Below the pieces are notes generated by a model, which was not told where the DNA came from, did no database searches, and worked only from the letters and a program-made list of their open reading frames with translations. Source: Gammaproteobacteria bacterium (GTDB lineage: Bacteria > Pseudomonadota > Gammaproteobacteria > DSM-19610). Taken from it: a DNA stretch of 60,622 nucleotides. Positions 38,254 through 46,981 of the stretch are shown in pieces. A program made the translations under genes and the position numbers. How positions within the stretch are numbered: position 1 is the first letter of the stretch; each line of letters opens with the position of its first letter. Location: positions 1 to 60,622 of the forward strand of contig JAPHQV010000003.1 in NCBI GenBank assembly GCA_026197075.1, written 5' to 3'.

Positions 38254-38284
38254 ATTATATTCTAATAATCAACACGGCGGTCAA
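38254..38284 (-). promoter_or_regulatory. Rhodanese-tusA promoter with AT-rich inverted repeat
   Basis: On the minus strand TTGACC (38284-38279) and TATAAT (38259-38254) are 19 nt apart, about 45 nt upstream of the rhodanese ATG. The inverted repeat ATTAT-N6-ATAAT (38254-38269) covers the -10 box. Its form recalls operators of ArsR-type sulfur-responsive repressors, an inference only. Confidence 0.5.
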
Positions 38285-38412
38285 CCACCTCCCGCTGGCC
38301 CCGGAACCCAGGGGCCGGTATGGTGGTCTCACCAAGCAGCCAGCCGCGCACCAGCCGGCGGGAGGCTTTGTTACCGATGATCTCTGGAGACGGGCCGCAG
38401 TAGCGGCATGGA

Positions 38413-39852
38413 ATGAACCACCTCATCCGCATTACCCTTGCCGGCACCCTGTTCGGCTTCGCCGCCCTGCCCTTCAGCCACGCGGACCTGGCCGATCTTC
38501 CCAGCATGGGCGACACCGCGGGCCAGCTGATTTCCCCGGAACAGGAAAAGCAGTTTGGCGAATCCTTCATGCGCCAGATCCGCCGCAGCGGCAAGCTGGT
38601 GCAAGATCCGGAACTCAACGATTACCTGCAACAGCTGGGCTACCGGCTCGCCGCTGCCAGCGACGCGCCCGGCTACGGCTTCACCTTCTTCCTGGTGGAT
38701 GACCCCTCGATCAACGCCTTCGCCGGTCCGGGGGGCTATATTGGCGTGCACACCGGCCTGCTGCTGGCAGCCCGCAATGAAAGTGAACTGGCCGGCGTGC
38801 TGGCCCATGAAATCGCCCACGTGACCCAGCGTCACCTGCTGCGGGCCTATGAAGCCGCCCAGCGCATGAGCCTGCCCACCGCGGCCGCGCTGCTTGCTGC
38901 CATCCTCATTGGCAGCCAGGACAGCCAGGCCGGCCAGGCGGCCCTGGTGGGGCTACAGGCCGCCAGCGCCCAGTACCAGATCAATTTCACCCGCGCCAAT
39001 GAACACGAGGCGGATCGGGTCGGGATCCAGACCCTGGTCCGGTCCGGCATCGATCCCCGGGGCATGCCCGACTTCTTCGAGCGCCTCCACCAGCAGAGTC
39101 GGCTCTACGGCAACCGACTGCCGGAATTCCTCAGCACCCACCCGGTCACCACCAGCCGTATTGCCGAAACGGCCGCGCGTGCCGAGGCCCACGCCGGCGA
39201 GGGGCGGCAGGACAGCCTCGGCTTCCAGTTGGCGCGCACCAGCCTGCAAGTGGAGTCCAGCACTCAACTGCGTGATCTGGTGGCGGATTACGAAGCGCGC
39301 GCCGAGGGCCTCGGCGAGGCGGAGCGCTTCGGCTATGCACTGGCACTGTGGCGCACGGGCGACCACGAGGGTGCACGACGGGAACTGACCCGCCTGCGGC
39401 AACAGAACCCGGATCGTTTGCACTACCCGCTGAATCTCGCCCGGCTGGAGCTGGAGCGGAACCAGCCCGCCCGGGCCCTGGCCCTGTACGAGGAGTTGTT
39501 GCAACTCAATCCCGGCAACGTCACCGTCACCCGCGCCTATGCCGCCGCCCTGCTCACCCACGGCGAGCCCTCCCGGGCGCGCAAGCTGCTGACCAGCCTG
39601 ATCCAACGGGGCGAAAACCGGCAACCGGAGCTCTACCGGCTGCTGGCCGAGGCTGCGGGCAAGGAAGGCCGGCGGCGCGAATCCCACGAAGCCACGGCGG
39701 AATACTACTATTTGAACGGCCAGACCCACGCGGCCATCGATCAGCTGGAGCTGGCCCTGCAGGTGCCCGGGTTGGAGTTCTACGATAACGCCCGCATCAG
39801 CGCCCGCCTGCATACCTTCAAGAACGAGGCACGCCAGGAAGATGCCCGCTGA
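38413..39852 (+). CDS. bepA: Periplasmic M48 metalloprotease with TPR repeats (BepA-like)
   Basis: A 479-aa exported protein: signal peptide (ends FSHA-D), M48 zinc protease domain with H132-E-I-A-H136 and the later EHEADRVG third ligand, then C-terminal TPR repeats (about 305-470). This is the BepA/YfgC layout, which clears stalled LptD and other outer-membrane proteins. It diverges from the rhodanese gene. In many gammaproteobacteria a bepA-like gene lies beside rhodanese/TusA-type genes, so the pairing may be ancestral. Confidence 0.92.
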   Translation: MNHLIRITLAGTLFGFAALPFSHADLADLPSMGDTAGQLISPEQEKQFGESFMRQIRRSGKLVQDPELNDYLQQLGYRLAAASDAPGYGFTFFLVDDPSINAFAGPGGYIGVHTGLLLAARNESELAGVLAHEIAHVTQRHLLRAYEAAQRMSLPTAAALLAAILIGSQDSQAGQAALVGLQAASAQYQINFTRANEHEADRVGIQTLVRSGIDPRGMPDFFERLHQQSRLYGNRLPEFLSTHPVTTSRIAETAARAEAHAGEGRQDSLGFQLARTSLQVESSTQLRDLVADYEARAEGLGEAERFGYALALWRTGDHEGARRELTRLRQQNPDRLHYPLNLARLELERNQPARALALYEELLQLNPGNVTVTRAYAAALLTHGEPSRARKLLTSLIQRGENRQPELYRLLAEAAGKEGRRRESHEATAEYYYLNGQTHAAIDQLELALQVPGLEFYDNARISARLHTFKNEARQEDAR

Positions 39853-40194
39853 TGCCCGCATTGGAGTACCGGGAATAAAATCCCGACCGGTGGCGTCCCA
39901 GCATTCACGAGTCGTTCGTTGTACCGCACACGAACCACCGTGTGCTTGCCAATGTCCACAAACGGTATGTTAAAAAACTCTAATATGTCGATGATGACTT
40001 TCAATCATGTCTGCTGCGACAGGGCTTTGACTCCCAACAGGGGGGAAGCTATAGTCGTTCGTAGTAGCAACATGACGCCCAAGCCATCAATGTCAGTAGT
40101 GCGGTATTCGCAAGCAAGACGCTCCACAAGCCGCGGGCAAGCCCTTGCCACGGAAACAACCATTCGAGCCAATCCAACACCATAGGAGGAAACG
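39853..40194 (+). promoter_or_regulatory. soxXYZA upstream region with sigma-70 promoter and palindrome
   Basis: No gene. TTGACT (40027-40032) and TATAGT (40050-40055) are exactly 17 nt apart, a good housekeeping promoter giving a leader of about 130 nt before soxX. Upstream, GCACACG (39926-39932) and CGTGTGC (39939-39945) form a perfect 7-bp inverted repeat, a possible operator roughly 85-100 nt before the -35. Confidence 0.65.
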
Positions 40195-40572
40195 ATGCGG
40201 CCATTCCCGAGCATCATTACCACAGCCACATCCATCGCCGCACTGCTGGGCAGTCTGGCGTTGGCGCCGGTAGCCGTATCTGCGCAAGAAGCAGAAGCCT
40301 CAGCCGCCGAACAAGGCAAACAGGTGGCCTTTGACCGCCGCAAGGGCAATTGTTTGGCCTGCCACGCCGTCGAGGGCGGAGATATGACGGGTAACATCGG
40401 GCCACCCCTGGTCGCCATGAAGGCCCGCTTCCCGGACAAGGCCCGCTTGCGCGCCCAGATATGGGATTCCACCAAGGCCAACCCAAACAGCATCATGCCG
40501 CCCTTCGGCCGTCATCAGGTATTGACCGAGAAGGAAATCGATCAGATCGTTGAATACATGTACACGCTGTAA
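40195..40572 (+). CDS. soxX: Sulfur-oxidation c-type cytochrome SoxX
   Basis: SoxX (125 aa) is the small monoheme subunit of SoxXA, which couples thiosulfate to SoxYZ and takes up two electrons. Signal peptide cleaved near SA-QE (30); heme motif C53-L-A-C56-H57; axial methionine M101 in SIMPPFG. A full AGGAGG lies before the ATG. First gene of soxXYZA. Confidence 0.95.
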   Translation: MRPFPSIITTATSIAALLGSLALAPVAVSAQEAEASAAEQGKQVAFDRRKGNCLACHAVEGGDMTGNIGPPLVAMKARFPDKARLRAQIWDSTKANPNSIMPPFGRHQVLTEKEIDQIVEYMYTL

Positions 40573-40603
40573 CCCGATTACGGCAACCTTAGGAGAAGCA
40601 CAC

Positions 40604-41077
40604 GTGAACAGCCTGAAACGCAGAACTTTCCTGAAAGGCACCGCCGCGATCAGCAGCGTCGGTTTCGCCCTGGGCGCCGGTCTCCTGACCCCGCGCATGG
40701 TATTGGCTGCCTGGCCCAAGTCCGCCTTTGAATCCAAGAGCGTGGACGACGCCCTGACCAACCTGGCCGGCTCCGCCGACCTGAGCACCAACGAACAGAT
40801 CCAGATCCGAGCGCCGGATATCGCGGAAAACGGCAACGTGGTTCCGATCACCGTCGAGACCAACATCGCCAACATCGAGTCCATCAGCATCCTGACGGAG
40901 AAGAATGCATCGCCTCTCACCGCCTCCTTCGTACTGGGCGCGGGCGCGGAAGGCTTTGTAGCCACCCGCATGAAGATGGGCAAGACCTCCGATGTCATCG
41001 CCGTGGTCAAGGCCGACGGTAAACTGCATAGCTCACGCAAAGAGGTCAAGGTCACGATCGGTGGCTGTGGCGGTTAA
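40604..41077 (+). CDS. soxY: Sulfur carrier SoxY
   Basis: SoxY (157 aa) carries sulfur intermediates covalently on the swinging C-terminal arm GGCGG (C155). Tat signal R6-R7-TFLKG followed by hydrophobic AAISSVGFALGAGLL. The start is GTG with AGGAG 8 nt upstream; no ATG fits. The protein forms a heterodimer with SoxZ, encoded next. Confidence 0.96.
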   Translation: MNSLKRRTFLKGTAAISSVGFALGAGLLTPRMVLAAWPKSAFESKSVDDALTNLAGSADLSTNEQIQIRAPDIAENGNVVPITVETNIANIESISILTEKNASPLTASFVLGAGAEGFVATRMKMGKTSDVIAVVKADGKLHSSRKEVKVTIGGCGG

Positions 41078-41128
41078 GGCCGACCCCGTACCGATACCCT
41101 GAACCAAGACCGAAACGAGGAAAGAAGC

Positions 41129-41443
41129 ATGGCAAACTCAATCAGAATGCGCGCCAACCTGGAAGGTGACGTGACCACCGTTCGAGCGCTGATCAGTCAC
41201 CCCATGGAAACCGGCATGATGAAGAACAAGAAAACCGGGGATCTCATCCCGGCACACTTCATCCAGGAAGTGGTTTGTGAACACAATGGCAATACGGTCC
41301 TGACCAGCCTCTGGGGACCGGCCATTTCCACCAATCCCTACCTGTCGTTCCGTTTCTCCGGCGCCAAGAAGGGCGATACCCTGAAAATGAGCTGGGTGGA
41401 CAACAAGGGTGAAAGCGACTCGGCGGAAGCCACCGTCGCCTGA
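41129..41443 (+). CDS. soxZ: Sulfur-oxidation protein SoxZ
   Basis: SoxZ (104 aa), the scaffold partner of SoxY. It has the immunoglobulin-like fold segments ALISHPMETGMMKNKKTGDLIPAHFIQEV and a C-terminal MSWVDNKGESDSAEATV. No signal peptide; it is exported with SoxY by the Tat route in studied systems. GAGG lies ahead of the ATG. Confidence 0.96.
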   Translation: MANSIRMRANLEGDVTTVRALISHPMETGMMKNKKTGDLIPAHFIQEVVCEHNGNTVLTSLWGPAISTNPYLSFRFSGAKKGDTLKMSWVDNKGESDSAEATVA

Positions 41444-41495
41444 GCACTGCCAACAACCACAATACGCACCAAACACGACTGGAGGCAAACCATCC

Positions 41496-42332
41496 ATGAA
41501 ACAACTACTGACCATGGCCGTGGCAGTCGGGTTGATGGGCTCCGTGCCCATCGTCGCCCAGGCCACCCCGGAACAGGACATGAAGGAATACCAGGCCCAC
41601 TACCACAAGCGCTTCCCGAACGTGCCGCACGATGACTTCATCAACGGGCTGTACGCGCTCGACCCGGAAAAACGCTCCCAGTGGGAAGCCATCGAGGATT
41701 TCCCGCCCTACACCGTGGCCGTCGAAGAAGGTGAAAAGCTGTTCAATACCCCCTTTGCAAATGGCAAGACCTATGCCAGCTGCTTCAAGAATGGCGGTAT
41801 CGGTATCAAGCAGGATTACCCCTACTTCGATACCAAGACCGGCCAGGTAAAGACCATCGAGTTGGAAATCAACGAGTGCCGGGTCAAGAACGGCGAGAAG
41901 CCGCTGGGCTATCAAAAGGGCGACATTGCCAGCATCTCCGCCTATATGTCCTGGACCTCGCGGGGCAACACCATCAACGTGAAGATCCCCAACGATCCTC
42001 GCGCCCTGGCGGCCTATGAAAGCGGCAAGGAGCATTACTACGCCAAGCGTGGGCAGCTCAACATGTCCTGTGCCGACTGCCACGTGTCCTACCCCGGCTA
42101 CTATGTGCGGGCCAACATCCTGAGCCCGGGCCTGGGTCAGACCAGTCACTTCCCGACCTTCCGCTCCAAGTGGCAGAACATGGGGACCCTGCATCGTCGC
42201 TATGGTGGTTGTAACCGCCAGGTGCGTGCCGCATCCTTCGATCCGCAGAGCGAGGAGTACCGGAACCTGGAATATTTCCATACCTACATGAGCAATGGTC
42301 TGGAAATCAACGGCCCCGGTTCCCGCATGTAA
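41496..42332 (+). CDS. soxA: Sulfur-oxidation c-type cytochrome SoxA (single heme)
   Basis: SoxA (278 aa), the catalytic subunit of SoxXA. Signal peptide ends VAQA-T. Only one heme site, C192-A-D-C195-H196, is present; the N-terminal domain keeps C96 and C128 instead of a second CxxCH, the mark of the monoheme type. The active cysteine is C239 in YGGCNRQVRA. GGAGG precedes the ATG. It is the last gene of soxXYZA, followed by a strong terminator. No SoxK-type partner or soxCD follows. Confidence 0.96.
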   Translation: MKQLLTMAVAVGLMGSVPIVAQATPEQDMKEYQAHYHKRFPNVPHDDFINGLYALDPEKRSQWEAIEDFPPYTVAVEEGEKLFNTPFANGKTYASCFKNGGIGIKQDYPYFDTKTGQVKTIELEINECRVKNGEKPLGYQKGDIASISAYMSWTSRGNTINVKIPNDPRALAAYESGKEHYYAKRGQLNMSCADCHVSYPGYYVRANILSPGLGQTSHFPTFRSKWQNMGTLHRRYGGCNRQVRAASFDPQSEEYRNLEYFHTYMSNGLEINGPGSRM

Positions 42333-42349
42333 TCGGTACTCGTACCAAT

Positions 42350-42386
42350 AAAAAACCCCGGTCTGTTGACAGACCGGGGTTTTTTT
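42350..42386. terminator. Bidirectional terminator after soxA
   Basis: AAAAACCCCGGTCTG-TTGA-CAGACCGGGGTTTTTTT, a perfect stem flanked by A and T tracts. It can end soxXYZA rightward and the tRNA-Lys transcript leftward. Confidence 0.95.
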
Positions 42387-42395
42387 ATGCCTGGA

Positions 42396-42471
42396 TGGTG
42401 GGTCGTATAGGATTCGAACCTATGACCAATTGGTTAAAAGCCAACTGCTCTACCAACTGAGCTAACGACCC
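42396..42471 (-). tRNA. tRNA-Lys (UUU)
   Basis: On the minus strand GGGTCGT starts the acceptor stem; GCTCAGTTGGTAGAGC is the D arm, CTTTTAA the anticodon loop (TTT at 42438-42436), GGTTCGAATCC the T arm and ACGACCC-A the 3' acceptor, with CCA encoded. All four stems pair. It is transcribed toward the soxA terminator. Confidence 0.97.
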
Positions 42472-42644
42472 ATAAAGCGAGCCGGGAATAATACCGTACC
42501 GGGGAGAAATGACAACCCTGGAAGGAACCGCAAAAGCCAGTAGGGTGTGGACGGATTGGTGCCACGAGACCGGGTCACCATCCATCGCCGCGACGGACCC
42601 GGTGAAACCGCGCCCTCACCACAATGGGTGAGGGCGGCTTCAGA

Positions 42645-43967
42645 TCAAACCGCTTCGAGTCTGCGCAGGCCCTTGGGCAACAGGCGGAAATCCACCAGGG
42701 AGCTGACCAGCGCGGCAGGGAAGCTGGCCTCTTCGTACACCATGCGATAGTACTGCACCTTCATGGTCAGGGCGCTGCCCAGCACGATGGCGAAGAAGGT
42801 GATGAAGGAACCGATGGCCAGGCTGGACACGCCGGTGACCGCCTGACCGATGGTGCAACCCATGGCCAGCACGCCGCCGAAGCCCATCAGGATGCCGCCC
42901 ACCAGGTGATTGGCGAAATCCCGTCCCGAGCTGAACCACTCGATACGAAAACCCTTGCTGAGGATGGCCCACAGGAAGGAACCCAGGATCACGCCCAGCA
43001 CCGCCATCACTCCGAAATTGAGCTCGGAGCGCTCGAAGCCTCCGCCCGCATACCCCAGGCTCTGGCCCATGGGATTGATGAAGGTGAAGGACTGGGGGCT
43101 CTGGCTCGCCACATTCGGACGACTGGCGTCCCAGCCTTCCAGCACCGGCGCCTCGTCGGCCATGCCCATGTCCGCGATCGTCGCCCAGCCACTGGTGGAG
43201 GTGGGATCGACGAATTCACGGGTGCTCACCACCATCTCGCCCTCGAATTCGGACTCGTAGCTCAGCATCAGGTTGGAGGTGATATACCAGGCGCCGACCA
43301 CCGTCAGGCCCACCACCAGGCCACCGAGGATATTGTCGAAACCGCGCCGGAAGTCCGCGGACTTGAACACGAGACCCAGCACCAGCAGGGCCAGCAACAG
43401 GCCGATGACCAGACGCGCGGTGCCGGCGGCTTCCGGACCTGCGAGGAAGGTACCCAGGTCCTGGGGACCGGACAGGTTGATGGCCAGGGGACGGATCCAG
43501 TCAATGAACAGCAGCGACATCAGGGTCTGGTCACCACGGATGGGGTTGACCATGTAGTAGGCGATCCCACCGATGATGAGGAACACCATGACCGACTTGA
43601 GGTTGCCGCCCCCGATGCGGATCAGGGTCTTGTTGCCGCAGCCGGAGCCGAGGGTCATGCCGATGCCGAACAGCAGGCCGCCCAGCAGGTTCTCGGCCCA
43701 GATCAGCTGGCTCATGCGGTAGGGCGGAAAGGCGTTGTCGGGGTCCGCCAGCTGCATGGCCTCCAGCACCGTCACCCCCAGCAGGGCCACGGCGATGGCC
43801 AGCAACCAGGCGCGCATGCGGCCGGTATCCCCCATGTTCACCCAGTCGGACACGGCACCCATGGTGCAGAAGTTGGTCTTGTTGGCGACCGCGCCCAACA
43901 CCAGGGCCAGCAGGAAGGTGCCCCACAGGAGATAACCCTGGGCGGCGGCAAAGTTTTCGAAGACCAT
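42645..43967 (-). CDS. YeeE/YedE-family sulfur-compound permease
   Basis: A 440-aa inner-membrane protein with about ten spans and the family's conserved cysteine motifs: TNFCTMGA, GSGCGNKTLIRIGGG and AMGCTIGQAVTG. Characterised members (TsuA) import thiosulfate by relaying it between cysteines. Here, next to soxXYZA and soxB, import or export of thiosulfate or sulfane sulfur is a natural inference. A periplasmic insert of about 60 residues lies at about 235-295. GAGGTAAGC precedes the ATG. A GCCCTCACC/GGGTGAGGGC hairpin at 42612-42634 follows its stop. Confidence 0.9.
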   Translation of the reverse strand: MVFENFAAAQGYLLWGTFLLALVLGAVANKTNFCTMGAVSDWVNMGDTGRMRAWLLAIAVALLGVTVLEAMQLADPDNAFPPYRMSQLIWAENLLGGLLFGIGMTLGSGCGNKTLIRIGGGNLKSVMVFLIIGGIAYYMVNPIRGDQTLMSLLFIDWIRPLAINLSGPQDLGTFLAGPEAAGTARLVIGLLLALLVLGLVFKSADFRRGFDNILGGLVVGLTVVGAWYITSNLMLSYESEFEGEMVVSTREFVDPTSTSGWATIADMGMADEAPVLEGWDASRPNVASQSPQSFTFINPMGQSLGYAGGGFERSELNFGVMAVLGVILGSFLWAILSKGFRIEWFSSGRDFANHLVGGILMGFGGVLAMGCTIGQAVTGVSSLAIGSFITFFAIVLGSALTMKVQYYRMVYEEASFPAALVSSLVDFRLLPKGLRRLEAV

Positions 43968-44050
43968 GATGCTTACCTCTCAATACCATCTGTACCGGGC
44001 CGGTCCTTCCGGCCCGCGAATAATAGGACACTCACCGGGCGCGGGCGGCA

Positions 44051-44734
44051 TCAATCCCCTGCATAACGGGTGGGATCCGGTATCCCCGCCGCTTCGAAGC
44101 CCGCGGCCCGCAGGCGGCAGGAATCGCAGCGCCCGCAGGCCCGTCCCTCTGCATCGGCACGGTAGCAGGAGACTGTATCCGCGTAGGGTACGCCGAGGCG
44201 ATTGCCGGCACAGATGATATCCGCCTTGCTCAGGTGAATGAGGGGGGCATGAACCTGGAACCGCCCCCCTTCCACTCCGGCCTTGGTGGCCAGATTGGCA
44301 AGACGCTCGAACTGGGCGATATATTCCGGGCGGCAGTCGGGATAGCCGGAGTAATCCACGGCATTGACGCCGACGAACAGGTCCCAGGCCCCCAGGACCT
44401 CGGCCCAGCCCAGGGCCAGGGCCAGGAAAATCGTATTGCGAGCCGGGACATAGGTGACCGGAATCCCTTCCGCCGGGGTGTCCGGCACCGCGATGGCGGG
44501 ATCGGTCAGGGCCGAGCCACCGATCCCGCCCAGATCCAGGCGGATGACCTTGTGTTCACGCACACCCAGGGCCTGGGCCACCCGCCGCGCCGCCGCCAGC
44601 TCGGCGCTGTGGCGCTGCCCGTAGTCCAGGCTCAGGGCATGGCAATCATAGCCCTGCTCCCGCGCCAGGGCCAGGCAGGTGGCCGAATCCAGCCCCCCGG
44701 ACAGCAGAATGACCGCCTTCCCGTTCACCTTCAT
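44051..44734 (-). CDS. queC: 7-cyano-7-deazaguanine synthase
   Basis: QueC (227 aa) makes preQ0 from 7-carboxy-7-deazaguanine, ammonia and ATP for queuosine. PP-loop [11 protein letters not shown] at the N-terminus and a C-terminal zinc site ([17 protein letters not shown]) are visible. The ATG overlaps the queE stop by 4 nt (ATGA), so the pair is translationally coupled. Last gene of the tol-pal-que cluster. Confidence 0.96.
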   Translation of the reverse strand: MKVNGKAVILLSGGLDSATCLALAREQGYDCHALSLDYGQRHSAELAAARRVAQALGVREHKVIRLDLGGIGGSALTDPAIAVPDTPAEGIPVTYVPARNTIFLALALGWAEVLGAWDLFVGVNAVDYSGYPDCRPEYIAQFERLANLATKAGVEGGRFQVHAPLIHLSKADIICAGNRLGVPYADTVSCYRADAEGRACGRCDSCRLRAAGFEAAGIPDPTRYAGD

Positions 44735-45411
44735 TTTCCCCGCGCGTCGCCCCATAGGTACTTGTGCAGCTGCAGCTGAAAGCGCACCGGCAGCCGGTCC
44801 GCCAGGATCCAGTCCGCCAGCTCGGCGGGATCCTGACGGCCGTGACAGGGGGAAAACAACACCTCGCAACGCTGCGCCAGACCCTCGCGCGCGATCAGCT
44901 CGCGGCTCCAGTCGTAGTCGGCGCGATCGCAGATCACGAACTTCACCTGGTCGCGAGGACCGAGATGGCGCAAATTCTCCATCCGGTTGTGTTCGCACTC
45001 GCCGGAACCGGGGGTCTTGAGATCCATCACCTTGACCACCCGCGGATCCACACCGCCGACATCCAGGGCACCACTGGTTTCCAGTGACACCTCGTAGCCG
45101 GCATCGCACAAACGGGACAGCAACGGCAGGCAACTCTTCTGGGCCAGGGGCTCGCCGCCGGTCACCGTGACATAGCGTGGCTGCCAGGCGGAGACCTCGG
45201 CCAGCACCTCGCCGACCGTCATCTTGTGTCCGCCCTGAAAGGCATACTCCGTATCGCAGTAGCCACAGCGCAGGGGGCAGCCCGTCAGGCGCACGAACAC
45301 CGTGGGCACGCCCACGGTGCGGGACTCGCCCTGCAGGGAATAAAAGATTTCCGTGATCCGCACCGGCAGGGCCAGCATAACGGGCGTCACGGGGATGGAG
45401 GCAATGGTCAT
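44731..45411 (-). CDS. queE: 7-carboxy-7-deazaguanine synthase (radical SAM)
   Basis: QueE (226 aa), the radical-SAM enzyme that contracts CPH4 to CDG. The [4Fe-4S] motif is C45-x3-C49-x2-C52 (GCPLRCGYC), and the start IFYSLQGES and VTVTGGEPL are typical. A later ATG at 45378 ([18 protein letters not shown]) may be the true start. It lies 55 bp after cpoB and overlaps queC. Confidence 0.95.
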   Translation of the reverse strand: MTIASIPVTPVMLALPVRITEIFYSLQGESRTVGVPTVFVRLTGCPLRCGYCDTEYAFQGGHKMTVGEVLAEVSAWQPRYVTVTGGEPLAQKSCLPLLSRLCDAGYEVSLETSGALDVGGVDPRVVKVMDLKTPGSGECEHNRMENLRHLGPRDQVKFVICDRADYDWSRELIAREGLAQRCEVLFSPCHGRQDPAELADWILADRLPVRFQLQLHKYLWGDARGK

Positions 45412-45466
45412 GGTGAAATGGTACTACATTGTCGGGCCGAAGCCCGACCCGGTACCCGGCGGGCGG

Positions 45467-46261
45467 CTAGCGCCCCTCCTGCCCCATGCGCGCCAGGCGA
45501 TCCTGGGCCAGCCGCGCGGCGGTGGAGCCGGGGTGTTGATCCACCACGGCCTGCAGGGTCTCCCGGGCCTTGCCCCATTCCTGGCGCTCGTAGTGGATAA
45601 AGCCCAGTTTCAGGCGCGCATCAGCCACTTTCGGGTCCTGGGGAAAGCGCTCCACCACCTCGGTGAATTCCCGCTCGGCCGTATCGAAATCACGCACCAC
45701 ATAGTGCGCCTCGCCGAGCCAGTAACGTGCGTTCGCCCCGTAGCGACTGTCCGGATAGTTGGCCAGGAAGTCACGAAAGGCCTTGGCGGCCTCTTCGTAA
45801 CGCCCCTCCTTGAGGACATCCAGGGCATGTTCGTAGCGCTCCCGTTCCTTGCCCGGATCCGCCGTTGCCACATCCTTCGGAACCCCGGCAGCGGGTGCCA
45901 CGCCCGTATCGAGCGGCTTGGGAAGCTCCGTGGCCCCCGGTGACCCGGATACATCCGGCGCAGCACCTCCCGCCTCGAGCCGATGCAGGCGACGATCGAT
46001 ATCGAGGTACTGCTCCCGCTGACGCTGCTGCAGGCCGTTCAGGGTATGACCCTGCACTTCCTGCTCACCGCGCAGCTGCTGCACCTCACGCTGCAGTTGC
46101 TCGAGCCGGTTGAGCAGATCGAGCATGGAGCGGCTGTCCAACATCCGCTCCATGCGTTCGACCCGTTGCACCAGGCTCGGGTCATCACGACCCAGGGCCT
46201 GGGTGGTAACACCCGCCAGCATCAGTGCGATCAGCAGCCAGACCCCTCGCTGCAGGGCCAT
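45467..46261 (-). CDS. cpoB: Cell-division coordinator CpoB (YbgF)
   Basis: A 264-aa periplasmic protein: signal peptide (VTTQALG-R), coiled-coil trimer region (about 28-90, LVQRVERMERMLDSRSMLDLLNRLEQLQREVQQL), a low-complexity linker, and C-terminal TPR repeats (about 140-258) that bind TolA. It links the Tol system to peptidoglycan synthesis. The ATG begins 1 nt after the pal stop. Confidence 0.95.
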   Translation of the reverse strand: MALQRGVWLLIALMLAGVTTQALGRDDPSLVQRVERMERMLDSRSMLDLLNRLEQLQREVQQLRGEQEVQGHTLNGLQQRQREQYLDIDRRLHRLEAGGAAPDVSGSPGATELPKPLDTGVAPAAGVPKDVATADPGKERERYEHALDVLKEGRYEEAAKAFRDFLANYPDSRYGANARYWLGEAHYVVRDFDTAEREFTEVVERFPQDPKVADARLKLGFIHYERQEWGKARETLQAVVDQHPGSTAARLAQDRLARMGQEGR

Positions 46262-46262
46262 G

Positions 46263-46814
46263 TCACTGGCCTCCGTAGACCAGTTCGACACGCCGGTTCA
46301 GACGCCAGGCCGATTCGTCATGGCCGTCCGCGGCGGGACGTTCCTCACCATAACTGACCACCCGGATCTGGTCCGGCCGCACGCCCTGGAATTCCAGCTG
46401 GCGACGTACCGCCTGACCACGACTCTCACCCAGGCCGATGTTGTATTCGCGGGAACCACGTTCGTCCGTATGCCCTTCCAGGGCGACCGTCAGTTCGGGG
46501 TGACCCGCCAGGAAGGCCGCATGGGCCGCCAGAATCTCCTGGTCCGCCTCACTGAGGGTGCTGCTGTCGAACTCGAAATACACCACCCGCTGGTACAGGG
46601 GACTGGCGGGATCCTGCAGGGCTTCCATGCCAAGACGGCCATAATCCTGCACCCCCAAGGCCTCGGTCCCGGTCCCCGCCCCTCCCGCGCTACTGCCACG
46701 ATCCTCCACGGTTGCATCCAGGGGTGCCTTGCCACGGGTACCACAGGCACTCAATGTCAACACCAGTCCGAACGCCAGGACCAGACCGGACCACATCTTC
46801 ATTTGTTGTTTCAT
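46263..46814 (-). CDS. pal: Peptidoglycan-associated lipoprotein Pal
   Basis: A 183-aa outer-membrane lipoprotein with lipobox LSAC (C24) and the OmpA-like peptidoglycan-binding domain (about 75-180): VYFEFDSSTL, LEGHTDERGSREYNIGLGESRG, RVELVY. GGAGAGG precedes the ATG. It is separated from tolB by 167 bp containing a partial REP. Confidence 0.97.
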   Translation of the reverse strand: MKQQMKMWSGLVLAFGLVLTLSACGTRGKAPLDATVEDRGSSAGGAGTGTEALGVQDYGRLGMEALQDPASPLYQRVVYFEFDSSTLSEADQEILAAHAAFLAGHPELTVALEGHTDERGSREYNIGLGESRGQAVRRQLEFQGVRPDQIRVVSYGEERPAADGHDESAWRLNRRVELVYGGQ

Positions 46815-46930
46815 TACCCTCTCCTTTGATTAGAGGAAGTTGAACTGAAAAATCATCGAACGATACCGGACAGAAATCATCCGTAGAAACGGCCATTCGC
46901 CACGAAGGGGCTTACCGGGTCTCCGGGTTA

Positions 46931-46955
46931 TTCGCGGGCAGAGCCCGCTCCTGCA
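46931..46955. repeat. GTAGGAGC-type REP, partial (copy 5)
   Basis: TTCGCGGGCAGAGCCCGCTCCTGCA: one arm of the REP with a GCGGGC/GCCCGC stem, within the tolB-pal gap. Confidence 0.7.
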
Positions 46956-46981
46956 TCATGTCATCTCCTTCCCGGAACACT

